Shown: positions 45,066 to 55,080, counted from the first letter of the stretch. The stretch is 64,000 nucleotides of DNA from an uncultured Oxalobacteraceae bacterium (GCA_903862415.1 CAIOYD010000020.1:1-64000); one strand, 5' to 3'. Translations and numbers: made by a program. The notes: a model not told the origin generated them from the letters alone.

Positions 45066-45680
45066 TCAAGCCTCGCCTTTCTCATCTTTACCGATAACGA
45101 TTTTGGTATCGGACAGGTACATGTGACGCGGAACGTCCAGATTCTGTGGCGCTGGCTTGTTTTTGAAGACCCGACCGGACAGATCGAAGGTCGAACCATG
45201 GCATGGACACAGGAAGCCACCTTCCCAGGTACTTGGCAACGATGGTTGCGGACCAGGAGTAAATTTGGAACTGGGCGAACAACCGAGGTGTGAACAAATA
45301 CCGACGGCGATCAGGATATCGCTGTGTTCTTTACGGGCACGGCTTTGTTTTTCACAATATTCTGGCAGCGGCATAGTGTACGGCTTGAGCGAATCCGGAT
45401 CAGCAACTTCGGTTTGCGTGGCAGCAAGGCTGGCCATCATTTCCGGAGTACGTTTCAGGATCCAGACCGGTTTGCCGCGCCATTCGGCGGTTTTCATTTC
45501 ACCCGGTTTTAATGTGGAAATATCCACTTCAACCGGAGCACCTGCTGCTTTGGCGCGTTCAGATGGCTGAAATGTGCTTACCAACGCCCCCGTTGTAGCC
45601 AAACCTACAACACCACCCGCCGCGCACGTTGCGACGAGCAAGCCACGACGGCCGGAATCGACCTGCTTTTCGTTACTCAT
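45066..45680 (-). CDS. petA: Rieske iron-sulfur protein of the bc1 complex
   Basis: 204 aa from the ATG at 45680, which follows GGGGTTGGT; a TTG at 45698 is in frame but less likely. It has an N-terminal Tat signal anchor (DSGRRGLLVATCAAGGVVG). The 2Fe-2S cluster is held by CSHLGC and CPCHGS. It should be exported by the Tat system whose genes are in this window. A -10-like TATAAT (45772-45767) lies upstream on the minus strand. Confidence 0.95.
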   Translation of the reverse strand: MSNEKQVDSGRRGLLVATCAAGGVVGLATTGALVSTFQPSERAKAAGAPVEVDISTLKPGEMKTAEWRGKPVWILKRTPEMMASLAATQTEVADPDSLKPYTMPLPEYCEKQSRARKEHSDILIAVGICSHLGCSPSSKFTPGPQPSLPSTWEGGFLCPCHGSTFDLSGRVFKNKPAPQNLDVPRHMYLSDTKIVIGKDEKGEA

Positions 45681-45942
45681 ACCAACCCCATTCGTCAAAA
45701 CTTATTTGTTGAAAAATTTAAAGTCATCATCGAGCAATACAAACTATTAACCACTAACAACGCGAAATTATAATGGAGCCAGAGCACGAATTAAAGGAAA
45801 ACATTAAAAACCATGCAATCAGGCAGGCTTTTTACGGAATTTCCCGCCAATTACCGAACTTTCGTCTTGGAAACAACCTGCCATCGTGGCGTAAGCGTGT
45901 AAAATAACCACTACTTATTTATTAAACAACACAGGAGCCATC

Positions 45943-46359
45943 ATGCTACAGGAATTCAAATCCTTCATTACTCGCGGCAATGTCGTTGATCTGGCAGTGG
46001 GTGTCATTATCGGCGCTGCTTTCAGCAAGATTGTGGATTCTCTGGTCCAGGATGTGATTATGCCGGTGGTCAGCAAAGTCGTGGGCGGGCTGGATTTTGC
46101 CAACTATTATCTGCCGCTCAATCACCAGGACACCAGTTTAACCTTGGTGGAAGCTAAAAAACTGGGCGCCGTTTTTGCCTACGGTAATTTTTTAACCATC
46201 GTACTGAATTTCCTGATTCTGGCGTTCATTATTTTTCAGATGGTCCGGTTAGTAAATATCGCCAGGAAAAAAGCCGAGGAAGCGCCGGTCGCACCGGCAG
46301 CGCCTTCCGAAGAAGTGCTGTTGCTGCGCGAAATTCGCGATTCTTTAAACAAACCCTAA
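45943..46359 (+). CDS. mscL: Large-conductance mechanosensitive channel
   Basis: 138 aa pentameric channel that opens under hypo-osmotic shock. N-terminal amphipathic helix and TM1 ([20 protein letters not shown]), TM2 (about 78-100) and a cytoplasmic helix ending [20 protein letters not shown] precedes the start. Its stop overlaps the stop of the convergent NIF3-like gene by 4 bases. Confidence 0.96.
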   Translation: MLQEFKSFITRGNVVDLAVGVIIGAAFSKIVDSLVQDVIMPVVSKVVGGLDFANYYLPLNHQDTSLTLVEAKKLGAVFAYGNFLTIVLNFLILAFIIFQMVRLVNIARKKAEEAPVAPAAPSEEVLLLREIRDSLNKP

Positions 46360-47132
46360 ACCGGGTTGGGAATATCGACAAAATGGTGGGCAATACCAAA
46401 CTGACTGGCCACAGCCTGACCGAGTGCCTGCACACCATAGCGCTCGGTCGCGTGATGACCGCAGGCCAGATAGGCCACGCCGGATTCACGCGCCAGATGC
46501 ACGGTGGATTCGGAAATTTCTCCCGACAAATACACACTAGCACCGATCGCCACCGCATCACCGAGAAAATTCTGCGCCGCACCGGTACACCAGGCTACCC
46601 GACCTAGTGGCTGGTCAGGTGCGCCGATGAGCAAAGGCTTGCGTTCGAGTTTTTCTTCTACCCAGCGACTGAAATCCCCAACGGTGTGCAGGCCGGGCTG
46701 CGTGGCGCGACCAATACTGGCCAAGCCCTGCTCGGCAAAACTGCCTTCCACGGTCAACTCCAGCACTCTGGCCAGTTGCGCGTTATTACCCCATTCCGGA
46801 TGCAGATCGAGTGGCAGATGATAGGCAAATAAATTCATCTTGTTGTCGATCAACTTTTTAATGCGCTCAAATTTCGCCCCGGTCAGACAGGGATTTTCGC
46901 CGCGCCAGAAATACCCATGATGGACCAGCAACGCATCGGCATTGAGGGCAATGGCGGCCTTAATCAATGCCAGACTGGCAGTTACACCACTAACGAGCAC
47001 TTTTATTTGCTCAATACCTTCCACCTGCAAGCCATTTGGACAATAATCATTTATTTTCACCGTTTGTAGGTTTGCCTCTAGAAATTGGCTCAAGTCACCC
47101 CGACTTACAGAAGGTACTGTTTTTTGATTCAT
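46356..47132 (-). CDS. NIF3/YbgI-family dinuclear metal-centre protein
   Basis: 258 aa. Family motifs: [25 protein letters not shown] (metal histidines), [15 protein letters not shown] and [11 protein letters not shown]. Members form hexamers with two metals and have been proposed as GTP cyclohydrolase-like or stress proteins; function is not settled. It starts 24 bases from the divergent protease gene. Confidence 0.93.
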   Translation of the reverse strand: MNQKTVPSVSRGDLSQFLEANLQTVKINDYCPNGLQVEGIEQIKVLVSGVTASLALIKAAIALNADALLVHHGYFWRGENPCLTGAKFERIKKLIDNKMNLFAYHLPLDLHPEWGNNAQLARVLELTVEGSFAEQGLASIGRATQPGLHTVGDFSRWVEEKLERKPLLIGAPDQPLGRVAWCTGAAQNFLGDAVAIGASVYLSGEISESTVHLARESGVAYLACGHHATERYGVQALGQAVASQFGIAHHFVDIPNPV

Positions 47133-47156
47133 TTTTTTCTCAACCTGTAAAAAATT

Positions 47157-48338
47157 ATGCGACGACTCTGGCTCTTATTCGCTCAGGCAGCAACGGTCAG
47201 CCTGGCACTGTTGTTGATTGTAAATACGCTCAAACCAGAATGGCTGCCGCAATTCAGCGGTCGCGCCGCCCACGTGGTGCCCATGCCGGTTCTGGAAGCG
47301 CCGACCAATCTGGTGGCCCCGGGCAGCTATCGGGATGCGGCCAAACGCGCCATGCCTTCGGTTGTTAATATTTTCACCACTAAAGAAATTAAACGCAAGC
47401 AAAATCCACTCTACAGCGATCCGCTGTTCAAAAAGTTTTTTGGTAATGGTGCCAACCCGCCACCGGTAAAACAGTCCAGTCTGGGTTCCGGCGTGATCGT
47501 CAGCCCGAACGGCTACATTATTACCAACAACCATGTGGTCAATTCAGCCGATGAAATCAATGTGGTGCTCCCCGATGGCCGTAAGGCAATTGCAAAAATT
47601 GTCGGCACCGATCCGGAAACCGATCTGGCGCTGATCAAAATTGATTTATCCGATTTGCCTGCCATCACTCTGGGTCACATCGAACAGGCCAGTGTTGGCG
47701 ATGTGGTGCTGGCTATTGGCAATCCCTTCGGCGTCGGACAAACCATTACCATGGGAATTATTTCCGCCCTCGGGCGCACTCATCTGGATATCAATACCTT
47801 TGAAAATTTCATCCAGACCGATGCTGCCATCAATCCGGGCAATTCTGGTGGCGCCTTAATCGACACCAACGGTAATTTAATCGGCATTAACAGCGCAATA
47901 TTTTCCCAGAATGGCGGCTCGCTCGGTATCGGCTTTGCCATTCCGGTGAGTACCGTTAAATCCATCATGGATGGGATTCTGGCGCATGGTCACATGATTC
48001 GTGGCTGGATCGGGGTCGAGCCACAGGAGATCACCCCTGAACTGGCGGAAAATTTTGGCGTCAAAGAAAACTCCGGCACGCTAATTGCCGGTGTGATCCG
48101 TGGCGGACCGGCAGATCGCGCCGGCATCAAACCGGGTGACGTGCTCATCAAAGTTAACGACATACCGGCCACCGACCGGGTGACGATGATGAATCTGATC
48201 GCCCAGTTGCAGCCAGAAAAAAATGCCAGACTGACTTTTTTGCGTAAAGGTAAAATCCTGGTGGTCGATATCGTCATCGGCACACGCCAGCAGGCGCCAG
48301 CTACTCCCGACGATGAAGAAGATGACGACGGAAAATAA
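47157..48338 (+). CDS. Membrane-anchored DegS/HtrA-type serine protease
   Basis: 393 aa, trypsin-like protease with one PDZ domain. An N-terminal hydrophobic anchor (about 8-24) without a cleavage site suits DegS/AlgW, which starts the sigma-E cascade. The catalytic triad is visible in TNNHVV (His), ETDLALIKI (Asp) and NPGNSGGAL (Ser). The PDZ domain covers about 275-370 (GIKPGDVLIKVND). One PDZ domain and the anchor argue against DegP, which has two. Confidence 0.93.
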   Translation: MRRLWLLFAQAATVSLALLLIVNTLKPEWLPQFSGRAAHVVPMPVLEAPTNLVAPGSYRDAAKRAMPSVVNIFTTKEIKRKQNPLYSDPLFKKFFGNGANPPPVKQSSLGSGVIVSPNGYIITNNHVVNSADEINVVLPDGRKAIAKIVGTDPETDLALIKIDLSDLPAITLGHIEQASVGDVVLAIGNPFGVGQTITMGIISALGRTHLDINTFENFIQTDAAINPGNSGGALIDTNGNLIGINSAIFSQNGGSLGIGFAIPVSTVKSIMDGILAHGHMIRGWIGVEPQEITPELAENFGVKENSGTLIAGVIRGGPADRAGIKPGDVLIKVNDIPATDRVTMMNLIAQLQPEKNARLTFLRKGKILVVDIVIGTRQQAPATPDDEEDDDGK

Positions 48339-48352
48339 ATTCAAGGCACACC

Positions 48353-49042
48353 ATGCACCTCAATGATCTGTGCGGTTATTTGCACGAACTATCAGAAAAC
48401 AATAACCGCGCCTGGTTCGTCATGAACAAGCCGCGTTACGATATTTTGCGCGAAGAATTTCTGCAACTGGTGACTGAGCTGATCGCCCAGATCAGTCGCA
48501 CTGATCCGCTCATCCTGGGCTGCAATCCTAAAAAGGCTTTATTCCGCATCAACCGCGATGTGCGTTTTGCCAAGGATAAAAGTCCGTACAAAACCACGTT
48601 TTCTGCCGCCATCGTGGCCAACAACCTGAAAAAACCCAGTCTGGGTGGTGGACCGGCATATTATTTTCACATCGGTGCTGATGGTCAGGTGTTGTTTGCC
48701 GTGGGTGAATACATGCCGCCAGCCGAACGACTCAAGCAATTACGCACCCACGTCAGTGAAGACGGTGCTGCGCTGGTCAAAATTTTGCGCGCTAAAAAGT
48801 TGCAGCAAACTCTGGGAACACTGCAGGAAGAAGATAAACTGCAACGCGCACCCAAAGGTTTCGATCCGGCCGATCCGTATGTTGAGTATCTCAAGCTGAA
48901 ACATTTTATGGTCTGGGCCGAACTGCCCATCAGCTCGTTCAAACACAGCAAAACCAGCAGCGCGTCTGATGAACTCATCAGCACCATGGCCAGCGCTTAC
49001 AGGGATGCCTATCCGCTGGTGAAGTGGTTGCGGGCGGCGTAA
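48353..49042 (+). CDS. DUF2461/TIGR02453 family protein
   Basis: 229 aa, function unknown. It matches the DUF2461 pattern: LSENNNRAWFVMNKPRYD, RFAKDKSPYKT and the C-terminal region AELPISSFKHSK. It starts 14 bases after the protease stop and so is probably cotranscribed. It converges on the barrel-protein gene with 2 bases between. Confidence 0.88.
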   Translation: MHLNDLCGYLHELSENNNRAWFVMNKPRYDILREEFLQLVTELIAQISRTDPLILGCNPKKALFRINRDVRFAKDKSPYKTTFSAAIVANNLKKPSLGGGPAYYFHIGADGQVLFAVGEYMPPAERLKQLRTHVSEDGAALVKILRAKKLQQTLGTLQEEDKLQRAPKGFDPADPYVEYLKLKHFMVWAELPISSFKHSKTSSASDELISTMASAYRDAYPLVKWLRAA

Positions 49043-49044
49043 CG

Positions 49045-50331
49045 TTAAAAATACACTCGACCCACCACGGCCCAACTTTGCACCTGTGGTGCAGCGCCAT
49101 AGTTAGTCAGGCGTGAACCGCTGTTGCCCTGCCACTGCAGGGCAAATTCAGAATGACTCAGATGGTAGCGCCATTCCAGCCACGATAAGCGGCTGGAATC
49201 GTTCAGATCCAGCCGCTCCATGGCAGTCAGATCCAGATGGTTGATGCCAACATCCTGCCAGCTCAGATACAGCATCGCCGCCTGTTTGGTGGGGGCATCC
49301 TGCGACGCCTGCAAACGCGTGCGGTACACCGCATACAGCGGCAGCGGACCTTGCCTGAAGGAATCCCATTGAGATGAATTCATACCGGCACCGTTATAGT
49401 TCCATTCGGCCGAGAGCGATATTTTATTGCTGGTGGTATAGGTGAGTCCGGTCGCCAGTCGCTGGCGAAATTCACTGTCGTCACCGGCAGGCAGACCCTG
49501 CTGGCGCAAGGCCTGTGTCAACAGTGACGGGCTGCGACCGCCTGACCATTCCAGATACACGACACTGGCATCATCAATAAGACTGGTGAGATTAAAACCG
49601 AATTGCACCGGCAACTGTTCAGACTGAAAAATCAGCCACTGTGGCGTCAGTCCTTCGGAAAATTGCTGACTGACTTTCAACAGCCAGCGCTGCTCATTAT
49701 TGGTGCTGGCCAAGGCCGGATTAAAACTGCCCGGGTCCCTGCTACCATCGAGTTTGGGGGAATACAGCAGCGTGGCAGCACCACTGTCCCAGAGTTGCTG
49801 GGCACGCAGCATGATGCTGCCCTGGCGGTTGATTTTCAGACTATTGGGATCGACCGACACGATGGAACGCAGCGCGGCAGTTTTAAAGTAATCGGTCGGG
49901 TTGTAACCCAGCGCCACACCATTGCGTTCATTAATGCGACCAAGGTCGAGCAACTGCCCGGTTTGCGCCTGCCAGCTCAGGTAGGCTTCCCTGATGGTAT
50001 TGACGGTGTGGTTTTCCGGTGTTTGCGCGGGATTATTGACATCCAGACGGTCAGCGAACAACACCCTCCAGCCACTGGCAAAGCTGTTGTCATAGTTAAG
50101 ATCGAACGACAGTCGCTCACTGGTTTGACCCTGCCGGTCAGCGCGCATCTGGGTGCCAGCAGCGGCGACTTCGGCAAAATTGCGCCAGTTACTCGGGGTG
50201 GCTGCCACCGGGGCAATCTGGTCGGCCAGATTGAGTGCGCCCAGATCCGGGTCTTCCTGCGCCATGGCATACGGTATCCACCACAACCATCCGCAGACGG
50301 CCAGTAAGGAAAGTAACCTGCGGGAATTCAT
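49045..50331 (-). CDS. Outer-membrane beta-barrel protein of a LolA-like export set
   Basis: 428 aa. It has a signal peptide (MNSRRLLSLLAVCGWLWW then PYAMAQ), then alternating strands typical of a barrel, ending in a C-terminal aromatic strand (WAVVGRVYF) for Bam assembly. No exact family recognised. Its start overlaps the stop of the LolA-like gene by 4 bases (50328-50331), so it belongs to the four-gene operon with an ABC transporter and may be its outer-membrane part. Confidence 0.75.
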   Translation of the reverse strand: MNSRRLLSLLAVCGWLWWIPYAMAQEDPDLGALNLADQIAPVAATPSNWRNFAEVAAAGTQMRADRQGQTSERLSFDLNYDNSFASGWRVLFADRLDVNNPAQTPENHTVNTIREAYLSWQAQTGQLLDLGRINERNGVALGYNPTDYFKTAALRSIVSVDPNSLKINRQGSIMLRAQQLWDSGAATLLYSPKLDGSRDPGSFNPALASTNNEQRWLLKVSQQFSEGLTPQWLIFQSEQLPVQFGFNLTSLIDDASVVYLEWSGGRSPSLLTQALRQQGLPAGDDSEFRQRLATGLTYTTSNKISLSAEWNYNGAGMNSSQWDSFRQGPLPLYAVYRTRLQASQDAPTKQAAMLYLSWQDVGINHLDLTAMERLDLNDSSRLSWLEWRYHLSHSEFALQWQGNSGSRLTNYGAAPQVQSWAVVGRVYF

Positions 50332-51098
50332 TCGGGCTTGAAGCGTGGCAGGTATTCGCGTTGCAGCCAGAGCTCCGGCACGTCGCGTTTAGTCAGATCG
50401 GAATAGCGCATTACCGTCACCCAACTGGGATCGAGACCGTCGATAATCACGGTTTCAGTCGGCCGTTCCAGACCGAGCTGTTTTTCGTAATGCCGGTAGT
50501 AAGCACTTTTAAGCAGTTTTCCGCTATCGGTATAAAAACGCGCTTTCACCGGACGGTTATTGGCGAGCTCGATCCACATGTCGATGTGATGATAGGTTGC
50601 ATCCGGTGTGCTGGCCTGCAAAAACAGTTTGTAGCAATGCTTGCTCTGACGTTCACCGTCCTGGGTATCTTCTTCGGTAGCACTGGTGGCCTGATAATCT
50701 TTGGCCAGATTAACTGTCACCACATCACCGTTAGAGGCCTGTCCGAGCAAACGCTGTTGCGGTGACATGCGAATACTGGCTTTGCTGGCGGGATCATAAA
50801 ACCACAGGTCTTTACCGGCAAACAGAATCAGCTTGCCGGCATCGCGCGCCGGAGCGATGTAACGAATCAGGCTGCGAAACTGGCCACTGTGCGGATCGGC
50901 TTTGGAATAAATCCCCAACGTGCTGGTATCGGTTTGTTTACCGGCGCGATATTCAATCAGGGTATTGGTCATGCCGAAAGGGTAATCGGGATTGCGCACC
51001 GCATCGCTGGCGGCAAGAATTTCCTGGGGCGACAATGCCGCCTGAGCACTGCTCACGAACAACAAACTCAGGCAGGCACGGATCAACAGAGAGGGCAT
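50328..51098 (-). CDS. LolA-like periplasmic protein (outer membrane lipoprotein-sorting family)
   Basis: 256 aa from the ATG at 51098, which begins a signal peptide (MPSLLIRACLSLLFVSSAQA). The frame could start at 51140, but that overlaps the permease end. The mature protein has the LolA-like half-barrel pattern: DLWFYDPASKASIRMSPQQR and VNLAKDYQ. Known LolA carries lipoproteins across the periplasm; members of this wider family are found with ABC or RND exporters and have mostly unknown cargo. Confidence 0.82.
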   Translation of the reverse strand: MPSLLIRACLSLLFVSSAQAALSPQEILAASDAVRNPDYPFGMTNTLIEYRAGKQTDTSTLGIYSKADPHSGQFRSLIRYIAPARDAGKLILFAGKDLWFYDPASKASIRMSPQQRLLGQASNGDVVTVNLAKDYQATSATEEDTQDGERQSKHCYKLFLQASTPDATYHHIDMWIELANNRPVKARFYTDSGKLLKSAYYRHYEKQLGLERPTETVIIDGLDPSWVTVMRYSDLTKRDVPELWLQREYLPRFKPE

Positions 51099-51120
51099 GG
51101 AATTTCCTTTAGGTGAACGA

Positions 51121-52509
51121 TTACACATGCCGCAAGGCATCGACGATCATCAGTTTTGAAGCACGGTTGGCTGGCCACCAGGCTGAAATCACGGTCACGC
51201 CAATCAGGCCGAGCACGCTGCCGATCAACAGGACTGGATCTTCCCAGACCCGCACCAGAATCAGGTAGGCATACGAATACCCCGGTGGCGTCCATGACAA
51301 ACCGCTGTGATTAATCAGCCAGGCGATGAGCAGGGCCGAGGTAACGCCAGCAACGGCGCCCATGAGGGCGAGTAACAGCCCTTCGCATAAAAACAGTGCC
51401 CGCAAACCAGCGCGTCGCAATCCCATGGCGCGCAGGGTACCGATTTCAACGGTGCGCTCGACCACCGCCGTGCTCATGGTGTTACCTATCGTGAAGAGCA
51501 CGATCACGGCAATCAGGGTGGCGATAAATCCAAACATCGAATTCATGAATTGCGCAGTTTGACCATACATCGGATTGAGCACTTTAAAATCCAGCACTTC
51601 CAGAGGCTGACTGGCAAACTGTTCGCCGATGATGGCCTGCAAACGCGCCCGGGCTGCGGGAATCTGGCTGGTATGGTGCAGTTGTACCTGAATGGCCGTG
51701 ACTTGCGGCTGTGCCGAACCATAGATCAGTTTTTGCGCCTGACTTAAATGCATGGCCAGATAAATATCGTCGAGTGCCTTAATGCCCATGTTTCTGGCAG
51801 CGACCACGCTCAGGCTGGCGACATTGGGCGCACCGTGCGAGGTGGCAGCCAGCATTTCGATGCGGGTGCCGGTTTCTTTGACCGATGCCGTTTCTTCCAG
51901 TGCCGAGAGAGCGGCAATATCGTCCGGTGCGGCCGCACCGGTTGCAGCCACCACATCATCGGTTTGCACACAGTCGGCAATCCGCAAGACATGGCACAGT
52001 TTGAGCTTGCGCGCCACGCCTTCACCAATCACCACTGAATCCGGAGTTGTGCCGGTGAGCAGTAAGGGATGAACATAGCTGAACAGATGGTAATCGTTCC
52101 AGCGCTCCATTTGCTGACGCTCATCCGGCACGACACCACTGGCCATGACCGAACGCGATACCCCGGCAGAAAAATTACCGGCCAGGCCGCCGAGCTGCAA
52201 AGTCGGCGTCACGACAGTCAGCAGAGGTGCAAGCACGCTGTCCTGCTTGATGGCGGCAATAATTTGCTGATAATCATGGATGCCATAGGCAGTCGGATTA
52301 TCACCGCCTTCGAGATAATAATTCTGATGCTGAATTTGCAGATGACCGCTGGCCTGAATGAAGCCGGATTCAATTCCGTAAATGATATTCGAGCGGTAAC
52401 CACCAAAGAGCAGAATCGCGGTCAAGCCCACCACCATGGCCAGCAGGGTGGTCAGCGAGCGACGGCGGTTACGCAGCAGGTTGCGCAGTGCCAGAGAGAA
52501 GGTTCTCAT
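51121..52509 (-). CDS. FtsX-type ABC transporter permease (LolC/MacB family)
   Basis: 462 aa. An N-terminal TM (about 18-38), a large periplasmic MacB_PCD-like domain (about 40-330) and three C-terminal TM segments in the FtsX domain (about 335-450) with TVEIGTLRAMGLRRAGLRALFL. Four TM segments and the large periplasmic domain are typical of mechanotransmission transporters that move lipoproteins, toxins or lipids out of the inner membrane. It overlaps the ATPase by 4 bases (52506-52509). Confidence 0.9.
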   Translation of the reverse strand: MRTFSLALRNLLRNRRRSLTTLLAMVVGLTAILLFGGYRSNIIYGIESGFIQASGHLQIQHQNYYLEGGDNPTAYGIHDYQQIIAAIKQDSVLAPLLTVVTPTLQLGGLAGNFSAGVSRSVMASGVVPDERQQMERWNDYHLFSYVHPLLLTGTTPDSVVIGEGVARKLKLCHVLRIADCVQTDDVVAATGAAAPDDIAALSALEETASVKETGTRIEMLAATSHGAPNVASLSVVAARNMGIKALDDIYLAMHLSQAQKLIYGSAQPQVTAIQVQLHHTSQIPAARARLQAIIGEQFASQPLEVLDFKVLNPMYGQTAQFMNSMFGFIATLIAVIVLFTIGNTMSTAVVERTVEIGTLRAMGLRRAGLRALFLCEGLLLALMGAVAGVTSALLIAWLINHSGLSWTPPGYSYAYLILVRVWEDPVLLIGSVLGLIGVTVISAWWPANRASKLMIVDALRHV

Positions 52510-53207
52510 GGTGCCACCTCCAGTGCCTGACGTTCAATTTTAATGATGCGGCCATCGCGGATAAAGATGGTGTCGTCGGCCGCCGCATGCACCTGCGGAT
52601 CATGCGAAGAAAACACAAACGAGACCTGATGATCACTCTGCATCTGGCGCATCAAACTGATAATGGCTTCGCCGGTCTGACTGTCCAGATTGGCAGTGGG
52701 TTCGTCAGCGAGCACCAGTTTGGGTCCGGTAGCGAGCGCACGGGCAATTGCCACCCGCTGGCGCTGACCGCCTGAGAGCTGACCGGGAAGGTTTTGCGCC
52801 CGGTCAGCCAAACCCACGGCGTCGAGCAATTCCAGCACGCGTGCGCGCCGTTTGGCTGCCGGAACTTTGGTCAGGATCAGCGGATATTCAACATTTTCAT
52901 AGGCGCTCAGTACCGGCAACAAATTGAAGTTCTGAAAAATATAGCCCAGATGGCTGGCACGAAAGTCTGAGAGTGCATCGTCCGACATGCTGTTGACGGA
53001 TTGCCCGGCCACGATCACGTCACCACTGTCGGCACGATCGATACAGCCGATCAGATTGAGCAGCGTAGTTTTGCCGCTGCCAGAAGGACCAGAAATAACG
53101 GTAAAACAGTTGGCGCGGATGTCCAGATTGATATCCGTGAGCGCAGGGACGTCGATAAAATCCAGATGGTAGGTTTTGACAACCTGCTTCATTACAACCG
53201 GAAACAT
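52506..53207 (-). CDS. ABC transporter ATPase, LolD/MacB type
   Basis: 233 aa. Walker A GPSGSGKTT, signature LSGGQRQRVAIARAL, Walker B LVLADEPTANLD and the H-loop FSSHD. It powers the FtsX-type permease encoded next. First gene of the four-gene set; it begins 24 bases upstream of the tatC end on the same strand, so it may be read through from tat. Confidence 0.92.
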   Translation of the reverse strand: MFPVVMKQVVKTYHLDFIDVPALTDINLDIRANCFTVISGPSGSGKTTLLNLIGCIDRADSGDVIVAGQSVNSMSDDALSDFRASHLGYIFQNFNLLPVLSAYENVEYPLILTKVPAAKRRARVLELLDAVGLADRAQNLPGQLSGGQRQRVAIARALATGPKLVLADEPTANLDSQTGEAIISLMRQMQSDHQVSFVFSSHDPQVHAAADDTIFIRDGRIIKIERQALEVAP

Positions 53208-53231
53208 AGGACACTCCAGAGACGGGTATTG

Positions 53232-53969
53232 TTAGCTGGTCGCTTTTTTAAACCAGGGTGCTACCAGTAAGCCAATTTCAAACAGCAGACACATCGGGAT
53301 GGCCAACAGTAACTGGCTAGTAACGTCAGGTGGCGTAACGATCGCGGCAATCACAAACGCGCCGACGATGATATAGGGACGCAGTGAGCGCAATTTTTCC
53401 ACCGAAACCAGTCCGGTGCGCACCAGCACCACCACGATGATCGGCACTTCAAAGGTGACGCCAAAGGCCAGAAACATGGTCATGACAAAATCGAGATAGC
53501 TTTCAATATCCGGAGCCACCGAAATCGATTTTGGCGCGAACTGATTCACAAAGGAAAACACCACCCGGAACACAAAGAAATAACAGAACGCCACCCCGCT
53601 GATAAACAAACCCGAAGAAGCAATCACAAGAGGGGCGATCAGTCTTTTTTCATGCGCATACAGGCCGGGCGCCACAAATGCCCAGATCTGATATAACACC
53701 CACGGCAGCGAGATCAGCAGCGAGAGCATCAGGGTGACTTTGACCGGAATTAAAAATGGCGTGATCACGCCGGTGGCGATCATGTGGGCACCGGCCGGCA
53801 GGGTCTGCATCATAGGCGCGGCCAGCAAATCAAAAATTTGTGCAGCAAATGGCATCAGGCCCAAAAACACCAGCACCACCACGACCGAAATACGCACCAG
53901 ACGGTCGCGCAATTCAATCAGATGGGAAATGAAACTGTTCAGGCTGTCGCTGGTGAATTGATCAGACAT
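53232..53969 (-). CDS. tatC: Sec-independent translocase TatC
   Basis: 245 aa with six TM segments. It binds twin-arginine signal peptides. Family motifs: HLIELRDRLVR at the N-terminus, then FAPKSISVAPDIESYLDF and FGVTFEVPI. Follows tatB by 8 bases. Confidence 0.96.
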   Translation of the reverse strand: MSDQFTSDSLNSFISHLIELRDRLVRISVVVVLVFLGLMPFAAQIFDLLAAPMMQTLPAGAHMIATGVITPFLIPVKVTLMLSLLISLPWVLYQIWAFVAPGLYAHEKRLIAPLVIASSGLFISGVAFCYFFVFRVVFSFVNQFAPKSISVAPDIESYLDFVMTMFLAFGVTFEVPIIVVVLVRTGLVSVEKLRSLRPYIIVGAFVIAAIVTPPDVTSQLLLAIPMCLLFEIGLLVAPWFKKATS

Positions 53970-53977
53970 ACATCACT

Positions 53978-54451
53978 TTAATAAAACGACTGATTGGTTT
54001 TAGGTTTCGGGCGGTACCTGGCTACCCGCGCAGCGGCTGACAGTAACTGCGAACGCCGTCCCTGCTGCTGTTTGTACCAGCCGGGAAGCGCTGAATTGCG
54101 CACCAGCCGGTTACGCCGGAAAGCCAGTGCCTTGCGCGCCAGGGCAGACTGCTCGGGCAAACGGTGCTCGCCTTCCCAGAGTGCATTGGCATCCTGACCA
54201 ACCTGGTGAAGTTCTCTGGTGAAGCTGTCACTGAGTTCAGTCACGGATTGCTCCACGCCCTGCTGTACCTTGCGTAACTCATCGAGTTCCATCTCGCGGC
54301 TGACTTCGGCCTTGACCTGATTCAGATAGCGTTGTGCCCGTCCCAGCAGTGAGCCTGCCATGCGGGCAACTTTAGGTAATTTTTCCGGGCCGATGACCAC
54401 CAGCGCCACGGCGCCAATCAGCGCCAGCTTGGCTAAACCCAGATCAATCAT
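53978..54451 (-). CDS. tatB: Sec-independent translocase TatB
   Basis: 157 aa. N-terminal TM and amphipathic helix (MIDLGLAKLALIGAVALVVI, GPEKLPKVARMAG), then a charged tail with Arg-rich end. It partners TatC in receiving Tat substrates, such as the Rieske protein encoded in this window. Confidence 0.95.
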   Translation of the reverse strand: MIDLGLAKLALIGAVALVVIGPEKLPKVARMAGSLLGRAQRYLNQVKAEVSREMELDELRKVQQGVEQSVTELSDSFTRELHQVGQDANALWEGEHRLPEQSALARKALAFRRNRLVRNSALPGWYKQQQGRRSQLLSAAARVARYRPKPKTNQSFY

Positions 54452-54472
54452 GGTGCAGTTTAAGGCTGAACA

Positions 54473-54688
54473 CTATTTTTTCTCTTTGGCGTCAACATCT
54501 ACAGTGGCTTTGTCGATGGCCGGTTGCGCTGGCTCAGGTTTTTTTTCTGCCTCACCCTTCATGCCATCTTTAAAGCCTTTGACTGCCTTGCCCAGATCTT
54601 CACCGGCACTGCCGAGTTTTTTGGTGCCAAAAACCAGCACCACAGCGATCAAAACAATTAACCAATGCCATATACTCATTGAACCCAT
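54473..54688 (-). CDS. tatA: Sec-independent translocase TatA
   Basis: 71 aa from the ATG at 54688 ([13 protein letters not shown]), after AGGAGGAAACAGGC; the frame extends to 54727 but this start fits the family. One TM, then the [23 protein letters not shown] amphipathic helix and a charged tail. It forms the translocation pore. Confidence 0.95.
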   Translation of the reverse strand: MGSMSIWHWLIVLIAVVLVFGTKKLGSAGEDLGKAVKGFKDGMKGEAEKKPEPAQPAIDKATVDVDAKEKK

Positions 54689-54708
54689 GCCTGTTTCCTC
54701 CTGTGTGT

Positions 54709-55080
54709 TTAGCGCTGACCACGCCACGGCAGCGGACCGCCGATCATGTGTAGATGCAGATGATACACTTCCTGTCCACCATCCGGGCCTGAATTAATCA
54801 GTGTCTTGAAACCGCCCTGACGGTTGCCATGTTCATCCTGCTGTACCTGACAGCCTTGCTGCACTGCCAATTCAGGTACCAAAGCCAACATTCTACCAAG
54901 CAACCCGGCATCCGTGCCAGTACAGTCTGACAGCGTACTGATATGTTGCTTGGGAATGATGAGTAAATGCACCGGGGCGGCCGGGTGGATATCTTTAAAA
55001 ACCAGCAATTCCTCGTTTTCATAGACTTTATCGCTCGGTATGCTTCCGGCGGCAATTTTACAGAACAGGCAGTTTTCCAT
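54709..55080 (-). CDS. HIT-family nucleotide-binding hydrolase (cluster copy)
   Basis: 123 aa from the second of two adjacent ATGs (55083 or 55080). CLFCKI and HLHLHMIGG mark the histidine triad of HinT-like proteins. It lies between hisE and tatA as in many betaproteobacteria. Paralogue of 19487-19888, which is shown by shared blocks throughout. Confidence 0.93.
   Translation of the reverse strand: MENCLFCKIAAGSIPSDKVYENEELLVFKDIHPAAPVHLLIIPKQHISTLSDCTGTDAGLLGRMLALVPELAVQQGCQVQQDEHGNRQGGFKTLINSGPDGGQEVYHLHLHMIGGPLPWRGQR

Noticed and set aside
49603-50307. 234-codon frame on the plus strand
   Set aside because: It is antisense to the barrel-protein gene, which has a signal peptide and a C-terminal aromatic strand; the plus frame has no domain.
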